The notes below the pieces were generated by a model. It searched no databases. It was not told the DNA's origin and worked only from the letters and a program-made list of their open reading frames with translations. Positions 1 through 8,582 of a stretch of 64,000 nt of DNA are shown piece by piece. Each line of letters begins with the position of its first letter. Positions within the stretch are counted from its first letter, which is position 1. The stretch is from Microbacterium sp. CSI-V. GTDB lineage: Bacteria > Actinomycetota > Actinomycetes > Actinomycetales > Microbacteriaceae. The translations under genes and the position numbers were made by a program. The DNA is taken from contig NZ_MTQM01000005.1 of the NCBI RefSeq assembly GCF_001984105.1, forward strand, positions 186,001 to 250,000, given 5' to 3'.

Positions 1-65
1 TTCGCGATGGCATCCACGATCCGGGATCCGGCACTCGGTCGCGCGGGAGCGAGAGCGGTGGTCAT
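1..65 (-). CDS. ABC sugar transporter permease, N-terminal fragment
   Basis: Only the first 21 codons lie in the window. Reading begins MTTALAPARPSAGSRIVDAI and runs off the left edge. Its ATG overlaps the TGA of the upstream ATPase gene (ATGA), so it is the third cistron of the operon running leftward from 2712. After a binding protein and a double-domain ATPase, the expected product is an RbsC-type membrane permease. That assignment is by position only, because no membrane segment is visible in the fragment. Confidence 0.6.
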   Translation of the reverse strand, partial: MTTALAPARPSAGSRIVDAIA

Positions 66-1621
66 GCGGTTTCCTTCCGGTGGCCGGGGTCGTCGAGCAG
101 GGCGGCGACGATGCGCGCGCGGTCGAGGACTCCGGCGGGGGTGTCCAGGACGATGCGCCCCGAGACGAGGACGACGATGCGGTCGGCGACGTCGAGGATC
201 TCGTCGACGTCGCTGGAGAGCACGAGCACGGCGGCCCCCTCGGCCGCGCGGTCGCGGGCGGCGTCGCCGATGCGGCGGCGCGCCCCGATGTCGACGCCGC
301 GGAACGGCTCGTCGAGCACGGCGAGGCGCGGGCCCGTGCGCAGCCACCGCCCCACGACGACCTTCTGCTGGTTGCCGCCCGACAGATCGTCGACACGAGT
401 GTCCGCGGACGGCGCGACGACGCCGTACGCGTCGATCACGTCGTCGGCGGCGGCGCGCTCGCGTGCGGGCGAGACGACGCCCCAGCGCGAGATCTGCCGC
501 AGCACCGGGAGTCCGACGGTGCGCCCGATCGACCAGCCAGGCTGGATGCCCTGCCGCTGACGGTCCTCGGGCACGAGCACGACGCCGGCGTCCTTGGCCG
601 CCGCGGGCGACGCGGGGCGGTAGGGCGCGCCGTCGAGTCGCAAGCGGGCGGTGCCAGCGGGGCGCACCCCGGCGATGATCTCGGCGAGTTCGGTCTTGCC
701 GGCTCCGAGCAGACCCAGGATGCCGGTCACCTGGCCCGCGGCGACCGAAAGGGCCAGCGGTGCCGCCCCGGGCAGGAGGACCGCGTCGTCGACGGCGAGC
801 ACCTCGGCGTGCGCGGGGAGCGGGTCGGTGATGTGCTGCTGCAGTTCGGTCGGGACGCCGAGCATCGCCTCCAGGGCCGCCTGCCAGTCGAACGGACGGA
901 GGGCCTCGAGCTCGAGGCGTCCGTCGCGGAGGACGACGATGCGATCGGCGAGTCGCTCGATCTCCCCGAAACGATGGCTGACGAACAGGATCGACAGGCC
1001 CTCGTCGCGCAGCACCCGCAGCACGGCGAACAGGCGATCCGCCTCCGCGGCCGTCAGCGCCGAGGTCGGCTCGTCGAGGATCAGCAGACGCGGGGTGGAC
1101 CGCAGGGCGCGGGCGAGCACGAGCAGCTGGGCGTCGGATGTGCCCAGGCGCGCGGCATCCGCCCGCAGGACCTCGTCGGACCACGACAGCCCGAGGCGCT
1201 CGAGCGCCGCGCGGGCGACGCGCTCCGCCTCCGCCCGGCGCACGAGACGGTGCCCGCCGGTCGCGAGATCGGTGAGGGCGAGGTTGTCGGCGACGCTCAA
1301 GCCGGGCACGATGCCGTCGGCGATCCGCTGGTGAACGGTCTCGATGCCGGCGCGACGGGCGCGGGCGGGCGAGGTCAGACGGACGTCGGTGCCCGCGACC
1401 GCGATCTCGCCCGTGTACCCGGCATTGGCCCCCGAGATCGCCCCGATCAGCGTGGACTTGCCGGCGCCGTTGGTGCCGAGGAGCGCGGTGATGCTGCCGG
1501 GGAACAGATCCAGCGACACGTCGCGGAGCACCTGGTTGGTGCCGAACCGCACGCCGACGCCGCCCAGGCGGACGACGGGGGCGTCGTTCACCTGAGCGGC
1601 GTGAGAGAGCGGAAACGTCAT
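62..1621 (-). CDS. Sugar ABC transporter ATPase, two nucleotide-binding domains (RbsA/MglA type)
   Basis: A 519-residue ATPase powering monosaccharide import at the inner face of the membrane. Two NBDs are fused. The first has Walker A LLGTNGAGKST and Walker B LLILDEPTSAL, with a degenerate signature (LGTSDAQ). The second has GLLGAGKTEL, a good signature LSGGNQQK and LAVLDEPFRGVDIGARR. One site with a weak Walker A and a strong signature is usual for RbsA-like proteins. The ATG overlaps the TGA of the binding-protein gene (ATGA) and the stop overlaps the next permease ATG, so all three are translationally coupled. The long upstream extension of the open frame is a shadow of the binding-protein gene. 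The substrate is unknown; arabinose, xylose or galactose-type sugars fit the neighbourhood. Confidence 0.93.
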   Translation of the reverse strand: MTFPLSHAAQVNDAPVVRLGGVGVRFGTNQVLRDVSLDLFPGSITALLGTNGAGKSTLIGAISGANAGYTGEIAVAGTDVRLTSPARARRAGIETVHQRIADGIVPGLSVADNLALTDLATGGHRLVRRAEAERVARAALERLGLSWSDEVLRADAARLGTSDAQLLVLARALRSTPRLLILDEPTSALTAAEADRLFAVLRVLRDEGLSILFVSHRFGEIERLADRIVVLRDGRLELEALRPFDWQAALEAMLGVPTELQQHITDPLPAHAEVLAVDDAVLLPGAAPLALSVAAGQVTGILGLLGAGKTELAEIIAGVRPAGTARLRLDGAPYRPASPAAAKDAGVVLVPEDRQRQGIQPGWSIGRTVGLPVLRQISRWGVVSPARERAAADDVIDAYGVVAPSADTRVDDLSGGNQQKVVVGRWLRTGPRLAVLDEPFRGVDIGARRRIGDAARDRAAEGAAVLVLSSDVDEILDVADRIVVLVSGRIVLDTPAGVLDRARIVAALLDDPGHRKETA

Positions 1622-2712
1622 CCGGAGACGGCGGGCAGCCAGTCGGCGACGACCGTGTCGTTCAGCAGCAGCGATGGCTCGGCCTCGCGCAGCTGGGCGA
1701 CGTTGGTGATGCCCTTCTCGATGAGGAAGTCGCGCGTGATGGTGACGGCGGGGAACTGGACGGTGTTCTCGGTGAGCTGGCCGGCCAGCTTCAGCGCGAG
1801 AGCGCGCACGACACCGGCGCCCACGGCCGACGGGTCGGTCGCGCTCGTGGCGACCCAGGGGCTGCCGTCGGCGGTGATGACCTCGATGTCGGCGTTGGAG
1901 ATGTCGATGCCGTAGACCTTGACCTTGTCCTGCAGGTTGTTCTGCAGCACCGCCTGGACGACACCCTTGGTGATCTCGTCGTACGGGGCGAAGATCGCCT
2001 GCACGCCCGGGTTCGCCTTGAGGGCCGCGTCGACGAGAGGGATGTTGTCGGTCGCGGTCGACTCGGTGACCTTGCCGGTGAAGAAGAGCTGGTCGAGACC
2101 GTTCTTCGCGACGACCTCGTCCCACACCTTCTTGCGGCGATCGAGCGGCGCGAAGCCCTCGGCGCTGACGAGGCCCACCTTCGCGCCCTCGCCGTTGTCC
2201 TTCACGAGCTGGTCGAGGACGCCCTGCGCCATCGAGGCATCCGACTGCGAGGTCACGACGACACCGTCGGTGTCCTCGAGCGCCAGGTCGTACACGATGA
2301 CCGGGATGCCGGCATCCACTGCCTCGCGCACGCGCGGCTCGATCGTGTCGGTCTGACCGTGGTCGACGATGATCGCGTCGGGCTTGGCGGCGATCGCCTG
2401 CTCGAGGTCGGAGGCCTGCTTGGCGTTGTCGTTACGGGCGTCGTAGACGGTGAGGTCGATGTTGACCGCGGCGGCCTGCGCCTTGGCTCCGGCGGTCCAC
2501 GCCGTGAAGAAGTCACCGGCGCCGGACTGCTGCACGAGGGCGACCTCGAGCGGCTCGCCGTCGAACGGGGCCGGGAGGTTCTCGGCCTTCTGCACGGGGG
2601 CGGACGAGGCGGCCGGAGCAGCGGTGTTCTGCTGCGCGCAGCCGGTGAGGGCGAGGGCGGCGATACCGGCGGTGGCGACGAGGGCCGCCCAACGGTGGGA
2701 GCGAACGGACAC
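1618..2712 (-). CDS. Sugar ABC transporter substrate-binding lipoprotein (RbsB/YtfQ-like)
   Basis: A 364-residue periplasmic-binding-fold protein, first gene of the leftward importer operon. I start it at the GTG encoding VSVRSHRWAALVATAG, which gives a lipoprotein signal peptide ending in the lipobox LTGC about 30 residues in. The longer open frame upstream has no signal peptide at its own start. The mature part begins with a Ser/Ala/Gln linker and then a Peripla_BP_4 domain (LEVALVQQSGAGDFFTAW; AIIVDHGQTD; IPVIVYD). A purine-rich stretch (GAAGGGGA) precedes the GTG. The product delivers a sugar to the ATPase/permease encoded downstream. Sugar identity cannot be read from the sequence. Confidence 0.9.
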   Translation of the reverse strand: MSVRSHRWAALVATAGIAALALTGCAQQNTAAPAASSAPVQKAENLPAPFDGEPLEVALVQQSGAGDFFTAWTAGAKAQAAAVNIDLTVYDARNDNAKQASDLEQAIAAKPDAIIVDHGQTDTIEPRVREAVDAGIPVIVYDLALEDTDGVVVTSQSDASMAQGVLDQLVKDNGEGAKVGLVSAEGFAPLDRRKKVWDEVVAKNGLDQLFFTGKVTESTATDNIPLVDAALKANPGVQAIFAPYDEITKGVVQAVLQNNLQDKVKVYGIDISNADIEVITADGSPWVATSATDPSAVGAGVVRALALKLAGQLTENTVQFPAVTITRDFLIEKGITNVAQLREAEPSLLLNDTVVADWLPAVSG

Positions 2713-2918
2713 GGGGTCCCCTTCGAAAGGAGTCGGGTGCGAATGGCCCTCTCGGGTGCTGTGGGGCGAGGGCCGTCGAGCAGTCAAGCAGGGCTCCACG
2801 TTCCGGACCGTTCGAGGTTGCGGTTTGTTACGGGTCGCATCAGCGCGAACACCCCAGGACCGTGCCGCGGGCGAGACAATCGACACGTCCCGACCGAACC
2901 CGTCCGAGAGGAGGAGCC

Positions 2919-3500
2919 ATGACGCTCCTGACCGTCTGGAAAGAGACCGACCCGACCAGCCCCGTCCTCGAGACGACCGACGAGGACGAGATCCGCGCGG
3001 CCCTCGCCGAGCTCGGCGCCCGCTTCTCCCGGTGGGACGTGCACGAGGTCGCCTCCGACGCCGCCCTCGACGACGTGCTCGCGCTCTACGCCGACCAGGT
3101 CGAGAAGGTGAAGCAGGACGAGGGCTACACGCTCGTCGACATCGTGGGCCTCTCGCCCGCGCAGGACAACTACGACGAGGTCAAGGTCGCCTCGCGCGAG
3201 CGCTTCCTGTCGGAGCACCGTCACGACGACGACGAGGACCGCTTCTTCGCCAAGGGCGCCGGCGTCTTCTACCTGCACGTGAACGAGAAGGTGCACGCCC
3301 TCTACTGCGAGGCCGGCGACCTCGTCTCGGTTCCGGCGAACACCACCCACTGGTTCGACATGGGCACGACCCCCGAGTTCGTCAGCATCCGTTTCTTCCA
3401 CGACGACGACGGCTGGGTCGGTCACTTCACCGGCAACCCGATCGCCGAGACGTTCGCGACGTTCGACGAGCTGCACGCGCGCCGGGCGCAGTTGGCCTGA
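2919..3500 (+). CDS. mtnD: Acireductone dioxygenase (methionine salvage)
   Basis: A 193-residue cupin that cleaves 1,2-dihydroxy-3-keto-5-methylthiopentene in the methionine salvage pathway; the products depend on whether Fe or Ni is bound. The metal ligands are in place: H100, H102 and E106 in EHRHDDDEDRFF, then H144 in PANTTHWFDMG. The N-terminal half lacks close family landmarks, but the cupin core is typical. Start: ATG at 2919 after GAGAGGAGGAG; an open frame continues 19 codons upstream without an RBS. No other salvage gene (mtnA, B, C, K or N) is adjacent. It is divergent from a sugar importer and followed by a strong terminator, so it is monocistronic. Confidence 0.9.
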   Translation: MTLLTVWKETDPTSPVLETTDEDEIRAALAELGARFSRWDVHEVASDAALDDVLALYADQVEKVKQDEGYTLVDIVGLSPAQDNYDEVKVASRERFLSEHRHDDDEDRFFAKGAGVFYLHVNEKVHALYCEAGDLVSVPANTTHWFDMGTTPEFVSIRFFHDDDGWVGHFTGNPIAETFATFDELHARRAQLA

Positions 3501-3520
3501 CGCCGCTTCTTCGCAGAAGG

Positions 3521-3559
3521 GCCCCTGCCTCGCGTGAGTTCGCGAGGCAGGGGCGTTTT
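3521..3559 (+). terminator. Intrinsic terminator after mtnD
   Basis: A perfect 14-bp stem (GCCCCTGCCTCGCG against CGCGAGGCAGGGGC) with a 6-base loop, followed by GTTTTC. It lies 20 bp after the mtnD stop and just before the end of the convergent abfA gene, so it may serve both strands. Confidence 0.88.
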
Positions 3560-3567
3560 CGTGCGTT

Positions 3568-5088
3568 TCAGCCGACGCGGCGCAGTCCCAGCGCGGCCCA
3601 CGCGATCGGAGGCAGGCTCACGCGCAGGATGCCGTCCTCGATCCGCGCGCCCTCGAGCGCGCGCGGCTGCACACGATCGGGGTGCTCGAGGGTGTTGCTG
3701 GCGTACGGGTCGTCGTCGTGCAGCAGGTGCGTCTCGACCAGCTCGACGTTCCCGAAGCCCGTGACGTCGATCGCGACCTCGACGGCCTCGTGCCGTCCGC
3801 GGTGGACCAGGAAGACCGCGGCCTCCCCCGTCTCGGAATCGTGGGTCGCGACGGCATCCACCGCGGGAACCGTCCCGTGCTTCGCCGTGTCGATCGTGGC
3901 GGCCTCGATCCCCACGCGCAGGGCCTCGCCGCGCGCGAGTCGGGACGTGATCGAGAACGGGTAGAACGTCGTCTGCCGCCAGGCGGGTCCGCCGGGCTCC
4001 GTCATGATCGGCGCGATCACGTTCACCAGCTGGGCCAGAGACGCGGATGCCACGCGGTCGGCGTGCGTGAGCAGCGAGATCATGAGGCTGCCGAAGACGA
4101 CGGCATCCACCGCCGAATACACGTCCTCGAGAAGGCGCGGAGCGACGGGCCAGTTGTCGATGCCGCTGAGCTGATCGACGTCGTGGAACCGCGTCTGGTA
4201 CCAGATGTTCCACTCGTCGAACGAGATGTCGATCCTCTTGTCGCTGCCTCGGACCGCGCCGACGTGGTCGGCGGTCGCGACGACGGCCTCGATGAACCGG
4301 TCGGTGTCGACCGATGACGCCAGGAACGAGTCGATGTCGCCGTCGTGCTCCTGGTAGTAGGCGTGGCACGAGATCATGTCGACCTCGTCGTACGTGTGCG
4401 TGAGCACGACGCGCTCCCACTCACCGAACGTCGGCATCTGCGCGCCGGAGGATCCGCACACCACGAGCTCGATGGACGGGTCGAGCTGGCGCATGCCCTT
4501 GGCCGTCTGCGCGGCGATCTTGCCGTAGTCGTCGGCGGAGCGGTGGCCGAGCTGCCACGGCCCGTCCATCTCGTTGCCGAGGCACCACACGCGCACGTCG
4601 AACGGCGCCTCGCGTCCGTTGTCGATGCGCTGCTGCGACAGGGCGGTGCCGCCGGGCAGGTTGCTGTACTCGAGGAGGTCGATCGCTTCGAGCGTGCCGC
4701 GCGTGCCGAGGTTCACCGCGAGCATCAGCTCGCTGCCGGCCTTCTCGAGCCAGTCGGAGAACTCGTGCAGCCCGACCTCGTTCGTCTCGGTGGAGTGCCA
4801 CGCGAGGTCGAGGCGGCGCGGGCGCTGCTCGCGCGGGCCGACGCTGTCCTCCCAGCGGAAACCTGAGACGAAGTTGCCGCCGGGATACCGGATCATGCTC
4901 ACCCCCAGCTCGCGCACGAGCTCGAGGACGTCGCGGCGGAACCCCTGCTCGTCGGCCTCGGGGTGGCCGGGTTCGTAGATGCCGTCGTAGACATGGCGTC
5001 CGAGGTGCTCGACGAAGCCGCCGAAGAGGCGGCGCCGCACGGCCCCGATGGGGAAGCGGGGGTCGACGGTCAGGCGTGCGGTGGTCAT
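3568..5088 (-). CDS. abfA: Alpha-L-arabinofuranosidase, GH51
   Basis: A 506-residue cytoplasmic GH51 enzyme (no signal peptide) that releases terminal L-arabinofuranose from imported arabino-oligosaccharides. The acid/base glutamate is E173 in CLGNEMDGPWQ and the nucleophile is E292 in ISFDEWNIWY. RYPGGNFVSGFRWEDSVGP is the family's N-terminal block, and the C-terminal part is the usual beta-sandwich. Full family length. The ATG overlaps the stop of a short coupled ORF (ATGA) that in turn overlaps malG. It is therefore the last gene of the leftward permease operon starting near 7110, repressed through the TACAACGTTGTA operator. An SD-like GAGGAGC precedes the start. Confidence 0.94.
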   Translation of the reverse strand: MTTARLTVDPRFPIGAVRRRLFGGFVEHLGRHVYDGIYEPGHPEADEQGFRRDVLELVRELGVSMIRYPGGNFVSGFRWEDSVGPREQRPRRLDLAWHSTETNEVGLHEFSDWLEKAGSELMLAVNLGTRGTLEAIDLLEYSNLPGGTALSQQRIDNGREAPFDVRVWCLGNEMDGPWQLGHRSADDYGKIAAQTAKGMRQLDPSIELVVCGSSGAQMPTFGEWERVVLTHTYDEVDMISCHAYYQEHDGDIDSFLASSVDTDRFIEAVVATADHVGAVRGSDKRIDISFDEWNIWYQTRFHDVDQLSGIDNWPVAPRLLEDVYSAVDAVVFGSLMISLLTHADRVASASLAQLVNVIAPIMTEPGGPAWRQTTFYPFSITSRLARGEALRVGIEAATIDTAKHGTVPAVDAVATHDSETGEAAVFLVHRGRHEAVEVAIDVTGFGNVELVETHLLHDDDPYASNTLEHPDRVQPRALEGARIEDGILRVSLPPIAWAALGLRRVG

Positions 5089-5291
5089 CGTGCTCCTCGG
5101 GATGCGTGTGCGGCGAATCGGTCGGCGACCGGGTTACGCCGGCGCGCCAGGGTGGTCGGGGTCTCCACGAGGTCGTGGAGGCCCATGGTCAGAAGGTGGG
5201 GCCGCACGGCGCTCGGGACGAACCGGGCGAGCGCGTACCGAATGCGATCGGTGCGGTCGGCTTTGCAGCCTGCGGGCGTAAGGCTGATCAT
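5085..5291 (-). CDS. Small uncharacterised ORF (68 aa) coupled to malG and abfA
   Basis: A 68-codon frame whose ATG overlaps the TGA of the permease gene (AAATGA) and whose TGA overlaps the ATG of abfA (CGATGA). It exactly fills the only gap in an otherwise overlapping operon. Third-position GC is about 80% overall and higher in codons 17-56, as in the neighbouring genes. The last codons are A-rich because they carry the abfA ribosome-binding site. The product begins MISLTPAGCKADRTDRIRYA, is basic, and has a short hydrophobic patch (VRPHLLTMGLHDLV). No signal peptide or membrane span is evident. I do not recognise a family. It could be a real small protein, the remnant of a larger gene, or a translated spacer that keeps ribosomes moving into abfA. 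Confidence 0.55.
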   Translation of the reverse strand: MISLTPAGCKADRTDRIRYALARFVPSAVRPHLLTMGLHDLVETPTTLARRRNPVADRFAAHASRGAR

Positions 5292-6133
5292 TTGAGTCCG
5301 GTGCTGGCGACGCTCTGAATGAACCGCCGCTGGAGCACGAGGAAGAGGACGGCGAGGGGCGCCAGGGCGATGAGCGAGCCGGCCATCATGACGCCGTAGG
5401 GAATGATCCCGTCCGGGCCGGTGAGCAGAGTCAGACCCGACGTGATCGTGCCCATCTGCTGGTCGGTCGTGAGGACGAGCGGCCACAGCAGGTCGTTCCA
5501 GTTGTTGACGAACGTGTAGATGCCGAGCGTCACGAGAGCGGGAACGGCATTGGGCAGCACGACACTCCTGAAGATCCGGAGTTCGGAGGCGCCGTCGATT
5601 CGCGCCGCATTGTCCAGGTCACGAGGAAGCGACAGGAAGAACTGTCGGAGGAAGAAGATCCCGAATGCGTCGGCGGCGCGCGGAGCGATCAACCCCGTGT
5701 ACGAGTTGATCCATCCAAAATCCGCGATGAGCTGATAGACGGGGATGAGGGTTGCCTGGAAGGGCACCATGAGACTCGCCACGATCGCGATGAGAAGCAC
5801 CCTGCTTCCCCGGAAGTCGACCCTGGCCAGCACGTAGGCTGCGAGCGAATCGAACACCAGGGCGAAGACCGTCACGCCTCCGGCAAAGATGAAGCTGTTC
5901 AGCACGAGCCGGGCGAACGGCAGATCCGTGAAGATCCGTGCGAAGTTGTCGAGCGTCCACGACCCCGGGACGAGCGTCGGCGGGAAGGCGTTGACCTCCG
6001 CGACCGGCTTGAACGCGGTGAAGACGATGATCGCGATCGGCAGCAGCACGAGGAAGGCGACGATCACCATGCCGCCGAACGAGGCCAGACGAATTAGACG
6101 GTCCGACGCGGCGCGAGTTCTCCTTTCGATCAT
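5288..6133 (-). CDS. Carbohydrate ABC transporter permease (MalG type)
   Basis: A 281-residue inner-membrane permease with about six hydrophobic segments. The cytoplasmic EAA loop reads DNAARIDGASELRIFRSVVLP in part, in the expected position about two-thirds along. It pairs with the MalF-type gene upstream to move oligosaccharides delivered by a binding protein, most likely the divergent lipoprotein at 7315. Its ATG overlaps the malF-like stop by one base (TGATG), and its stop overlaps the following small ORF. No ATPase gene is present; such CUT1 systems often use a shared MsiK-type ATPase encoded elsewhere. Confidence 0.93.
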   Translation of the reverse strand: MIERRTRAASDRLIRLASFGGMVIVAFLVLLPIAIIVFTAFKPVAEVNAFPPTLVPGSWTLDNFARIFTDLPFARLVLNSFIFAGGVTVFALVFDSLAAYVLARVDFRGSRVLLIAIVASLMVPFQATLIPVYQLIADFGWINSYTGLIAPRAADAFGIFFLRQFFLSLPRDLDNAARIDGASELRIFRSVVLPNAVPALVTLGIYTFVNNWNDLLWPLVLTTDQQMGTITSGLTLLTGPDGIIPYGVMMAGSLIALAPLAVLFLVLQRRFIQSVASTGLK

Positions 6134-7074
6134 CAGCCCGCGTCCTTCTCACCGCGCGACGTGATCGCGAACTGGACGAGGCTCAGCAGAAGCGTCGCGA
6201 CGAGCAATACATACGACAGCGCGGAGGCGAACCCGAGCTCGAGGTCCTTGAATCCGGACTTGTAGATCTGCATCACGACGGTCTGGGTGCTCTGGTACGG
6301 GCCGCCGCCGGTGAGGATGTAGATCTGGTCGAAAGCCTGCAGGGCGGCGATGGTGGCGATCACGAGGACGAACCCGATCGTGTTGCCGAGGAGCGGAACC
6401 GTGACATTGCGGAATCGTGCGATCGGGCCGGCGCCATCCATCCGCGCGGCTTCATAGAGGCTTTGCGGGATCTCCTGGACCCCCGCGAGGAAGACGATCA
6501 TGTAGAACGGGAAGTTCTTCCACACGGCGATGAGCACCACCGCCGGCATCGCGAGCGTCGGATCTTGGAGGACATCGCCGATGCGGATGCCGAACGACTG
6601 CAGCCAGAAGTTGAGGAGTCCCACCTGCGGATCGAGCAGGTATTGCCAGGCGAAGGCCGCGACGGCCAGCGAGACGATGAACGGCAGGAACAGGGCGGTG
6701 CGGAAGACGCCTCGCCACGGAAGGTGCGGGCTGTTCAGAGCGAGAGCGAGCGCGAGGGCGAAGACGACCACGATCGGCGTGAACATGATCGTGTACGTCG
6801 CCGTGTTGCCCATCGCGCGGATGATGTCGGGATCGGTGAAGACCCGCGCATAGTTGTCGAAGCCGACGAACTCCTCGAGCCCGAAACCGCTGGCATCCGT
6901 GAACGAGAGACGCAGGGCTGCGACCATCGGCCAGAAGACGAACGTGACGAGCACGGCCATCGCCGGCAGTAGGAAGGCGACGATCGTGAGGCGACGTCGC
7001 GCACCGCCGCGTAGCGGCCCGCGGCCACCGATCTGAGGCGGCGGCCGGAACCGTCGCGTGCTGGTCAGCGTCAT
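6133..7074 (-). CDS. Carbohydrate ABC transporter permease (MalF type)
   Basis: A 313-residue permease, first gene of the leftward arabinoside operon. It has a basic N-terminus (TLTSTRRFRPPP, RGGARRRLT) followed by about six membrane helices. The EAA-type loop YEAARMDGAGPIARFRNVTVP is clear in position and content. Start: ATG at 7074 with AGGA six bases before; an in-frame ATG two codons earlier (7080) is also possible. The open frame extends to 7143 across the operator, which argues against the longer start. It is regulated from a promoter and LacI-type operator at 7112-7157. Confidence 0.92.
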   Translation of the reverse strand: MTLTSTRRFRPPPQIGGRGPLRGGARRRLTIVAFLLPAMAVLVTFVFWPMVAALRLSFTDASGFGLEEFVGFDNYARVFTDPDIIRAMGNTATYTIMFTPIVVVFALALALALNSPHLPWRGVFRTALFLPFIVSLAVAAFAWQYLLDPQVGLLNFWLQSFGIRIGDVLQDPTLAMPAVVLIAVWKNFPFYMIVFLAGVQEIPQSLYEAARMDGAGPIARFRNVTVPLLGNTIGFVLVIATIAALQAFDQIYILTGGGPYQSTQTVVMQIYKSGFKDLELGFASALSYVLLVATLLLSLVQFAITSRGEKDAG

Positions 7075-7111
7075 TGCCATTCCTGTCCCTGCGCGACCCT
7101 CGGGCCGCTTC

Positions 7112-7123
7112 TCCAACGTTGTA
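7112..7123. promoter_or_regulatory. LacI-family operator upstream of the malFG-abfA operon
   Basis: TCCAACGTTGTA matches the palindrome TACAACGTTGTA at 11 of 12 bases. The central CG inside an AACGTT core is typical of LacI-family sites. It sits immediately downstream of the -10 element of the leftward promoter, where bound repressor would block initiation. Confidence 0.75.
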
Positions 7124-7127
7124 AATG

Positions 7128-7157
7128 ACAATAGGGTCACCATCGGAAGGGCGTCAA
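7128..7157 (-). promoter_or_regulatory. Promoter of the malFG-abfA operon
   Basis: Read leftward: -35 TTGACG (7157-7152), an 18-bp spacer, -10 TATTGT (7133-7128). The operator follows a few bases downstream. The predicted start site falls within or next to the operator. Confidence 0.6.
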
Positions 7158-7188
7158 GCGGTCACCTGACGCGCCCCGCGAGAGGCTG

Positions 7189-7217
7189 TTGACAATCGCG
7201 GAGGGAAGATCCACTAT
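7189..7217 (+). promoter_or_regulatory. Promoter of the binding-protein gene at 7315
   Basis: A perfect -35 TTGACA (7189-7194) is followed after 17 bp by a weak -10 CACTAT. The operator at 7234-7245 lies just downstream. The -35 is clear; the -10 is uncertain. Confidence 0.5.
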
Positions 7218-7233
7218 GTGATCACAGCGCACT

Positions 7234-7245
7234 TACAACGTTGTA
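7234..7245. promoter_or_regulatory. LacI-family operator upstream of the 7315 binding-protein gene
   Basis: A perfect TACAACGTTGTA palindrome about 20 bp downstream of the rightward promoter and 70 bp before the ATG. With the site at 7112 it controls both arms of this divergent promoter region. Confidence 0.82.
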
Positions 7246-7314
7246 TAAACCCGGAATGACGGCGTTTCTGCCGTTCCATCGACAGTGGAGTCGACTCGTG
7301 GAGGTCCAGCACCA

Positions 7315-8568
7315 ATGAAGAAAGCAATCACCGCCGTCGTCGTCGGCGCTCTCGCGCTCGCGACATCCGGATGCGCCGCGACGGCGTCCGCCCCCGACGG
7401 TCCCGTCAAGATCGATTTCTGGCACGGCTACACCGAAGCCGATGGCAAGGTCCTCGACGACCTCGTCGCCCAGTTCAACGCGTCCCAGGACGACATCGAG
7501 ATCACTCCGTCCGTGAAGCCGTGGGCCACTCTGCTGGACACCGCGCTCCCCGCCCTGAGTTCCAAGACCGGCCCCGAACTGGTGGCGCTGCCCGCCGAGA
7601 ACGTTCCGGTCTGGGCGTCCAAGGGTGCACTGCACGACCTCGAGGACTGGTACGGCTCCGCAGACAGCGGCGCCGCAACCCTGAACGAGGGCGCGGTCGC
7701 GACCGGGATCGTCGAAGGCAAGCACTACGCCACACCGCTCAGCTTCACCCCGTTGACCATGTTCTACAACACGGCGATGTTCGAGAAGGCCGGCGTGCAG
7801 GTGCCGACGACCTGGGACGAGTGGGTCACCGCGGCGACCGCGCTCACGGTCGACGAGAACGGTGACGGCACCCCCGAGCAGTACGGGCTGGCGCTGCAGG
7901 ATCATGGCACCGTCGGCAACGGCGTCTGGCCGTCCCTGTTCCAGAGCGGTGGCGGCGAGGTCGTCACCGCCGACGGCGATGCCGTCATCGATTCACCGGA
8001 GAACGTGAAGACGCTCACGTACTGGAAGGACGCCTTGGCCAAGGGCGGATTCTCGCCGACGGGCCTCGCCGGCGCGGATGCCGACGGGCTGTTCAGCTCC
8101 GGCAAGGTGGCGATGACCCTGGCCGGTCCGTGGATGGCGACGGTCGCCGAATCCTCCGGGGTCCCGTACGGGATCGCGCCGCTCCCCGCCGGCCCCGCCG
8201 GCATCAAGGCCTCGGCATTGGCCGTCGATCTCAGCATCACCTCGCAAGCGACCGACGCCGAGAAGGCAGCCATCCAGACCTTCTTCACGTGGTTCTACCA
8301 GAAGCAGAACATGGTCACGTGGTCGCTGGCCTCGGGGTGGCCCCCGCTCACGACCGACGTCAGCGCAGCCGACGTCGCCGAGAACACGGTCGTCGCCGCT
8401 CTCACCGAGCAGTCGCAGTATGGTGTGGCACTGCTTCCCGGAGTGATCCCCTCGACCGATGTCCTGACGGCGATGGACACCGCCACCCAGAAGGCCCTCA
8501 CCGGGGGCGACGTGGAAGAGGTGCTCACCACCGCCCAGAAGGAGATCGAGTCGGCTCTGGCCGGCTGA
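7315..8568 (+). CDS. Carbohydrate ABC transporter substrate-binding lipoprotein (CUT1 type)
   Basis: A 417-residue extracytoplasmic solute-binding protein (family 1). It starts MKKAITAVVVGALALATSGC, a lipoprotein signal with lipobox ATSGC. The mature protein opens VKIDFWHGYTEADGKVLDDL, the common start of this family, and contains MTLAGPWM, also typical. ATG at 7315 is preceded by GGAGG about nine bases upstream; a longer frame (start 7285) would put a basic tail before the signal peptide. It is divergent from the malFG genes under matching operators and is very likely their binding partner. It is followed by a GH1-like glycosidase gene after a stable hairpin. Confidence 0.93.
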   Translation: MKKAITAVVVGALALATSGCAATASAPDGPVKIDFWHGYTEADGKVLDDLVAQFNASQDDIEITPSVKPWATLLDTALPALSSKTGPELVALPAENVPVWASKGALHDLEDWYGSADSGAATLNEGAVATGIVEGKHYATPLSFTPLTMFYNTAMFEKAGVQVPTTWDEWVTAATALTVDENGDGTPEQYGLALQDHGTVGNGVWPSLFQSGGGEVVTADGDAVIDSPENVKTLTYWKDALAKGGFSPTGLAGADADGLFSSGKVAMTLAGPWMATVAESSGVPYGIAPLPAGPAGIKASALAVDLSITSQATDAEKAAIQTFFTWFYQKQNMVTWSLASGWPPLTTDVSAADVAENTVVAALTEQSQYGVALLPGVIPSTDVLTAMDTATQKALTGGDVEEVLTTAQKEIESALAG

Positions 8569-8582
8569 ACGATCCCGGTCGG

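Noticed and set aside
7285..7315. Earlier start for the CUT1 binding protein
   Set aside because: It would place ten extra residues before the signal peptide, and the GGAGG fits the ATG at 7315.
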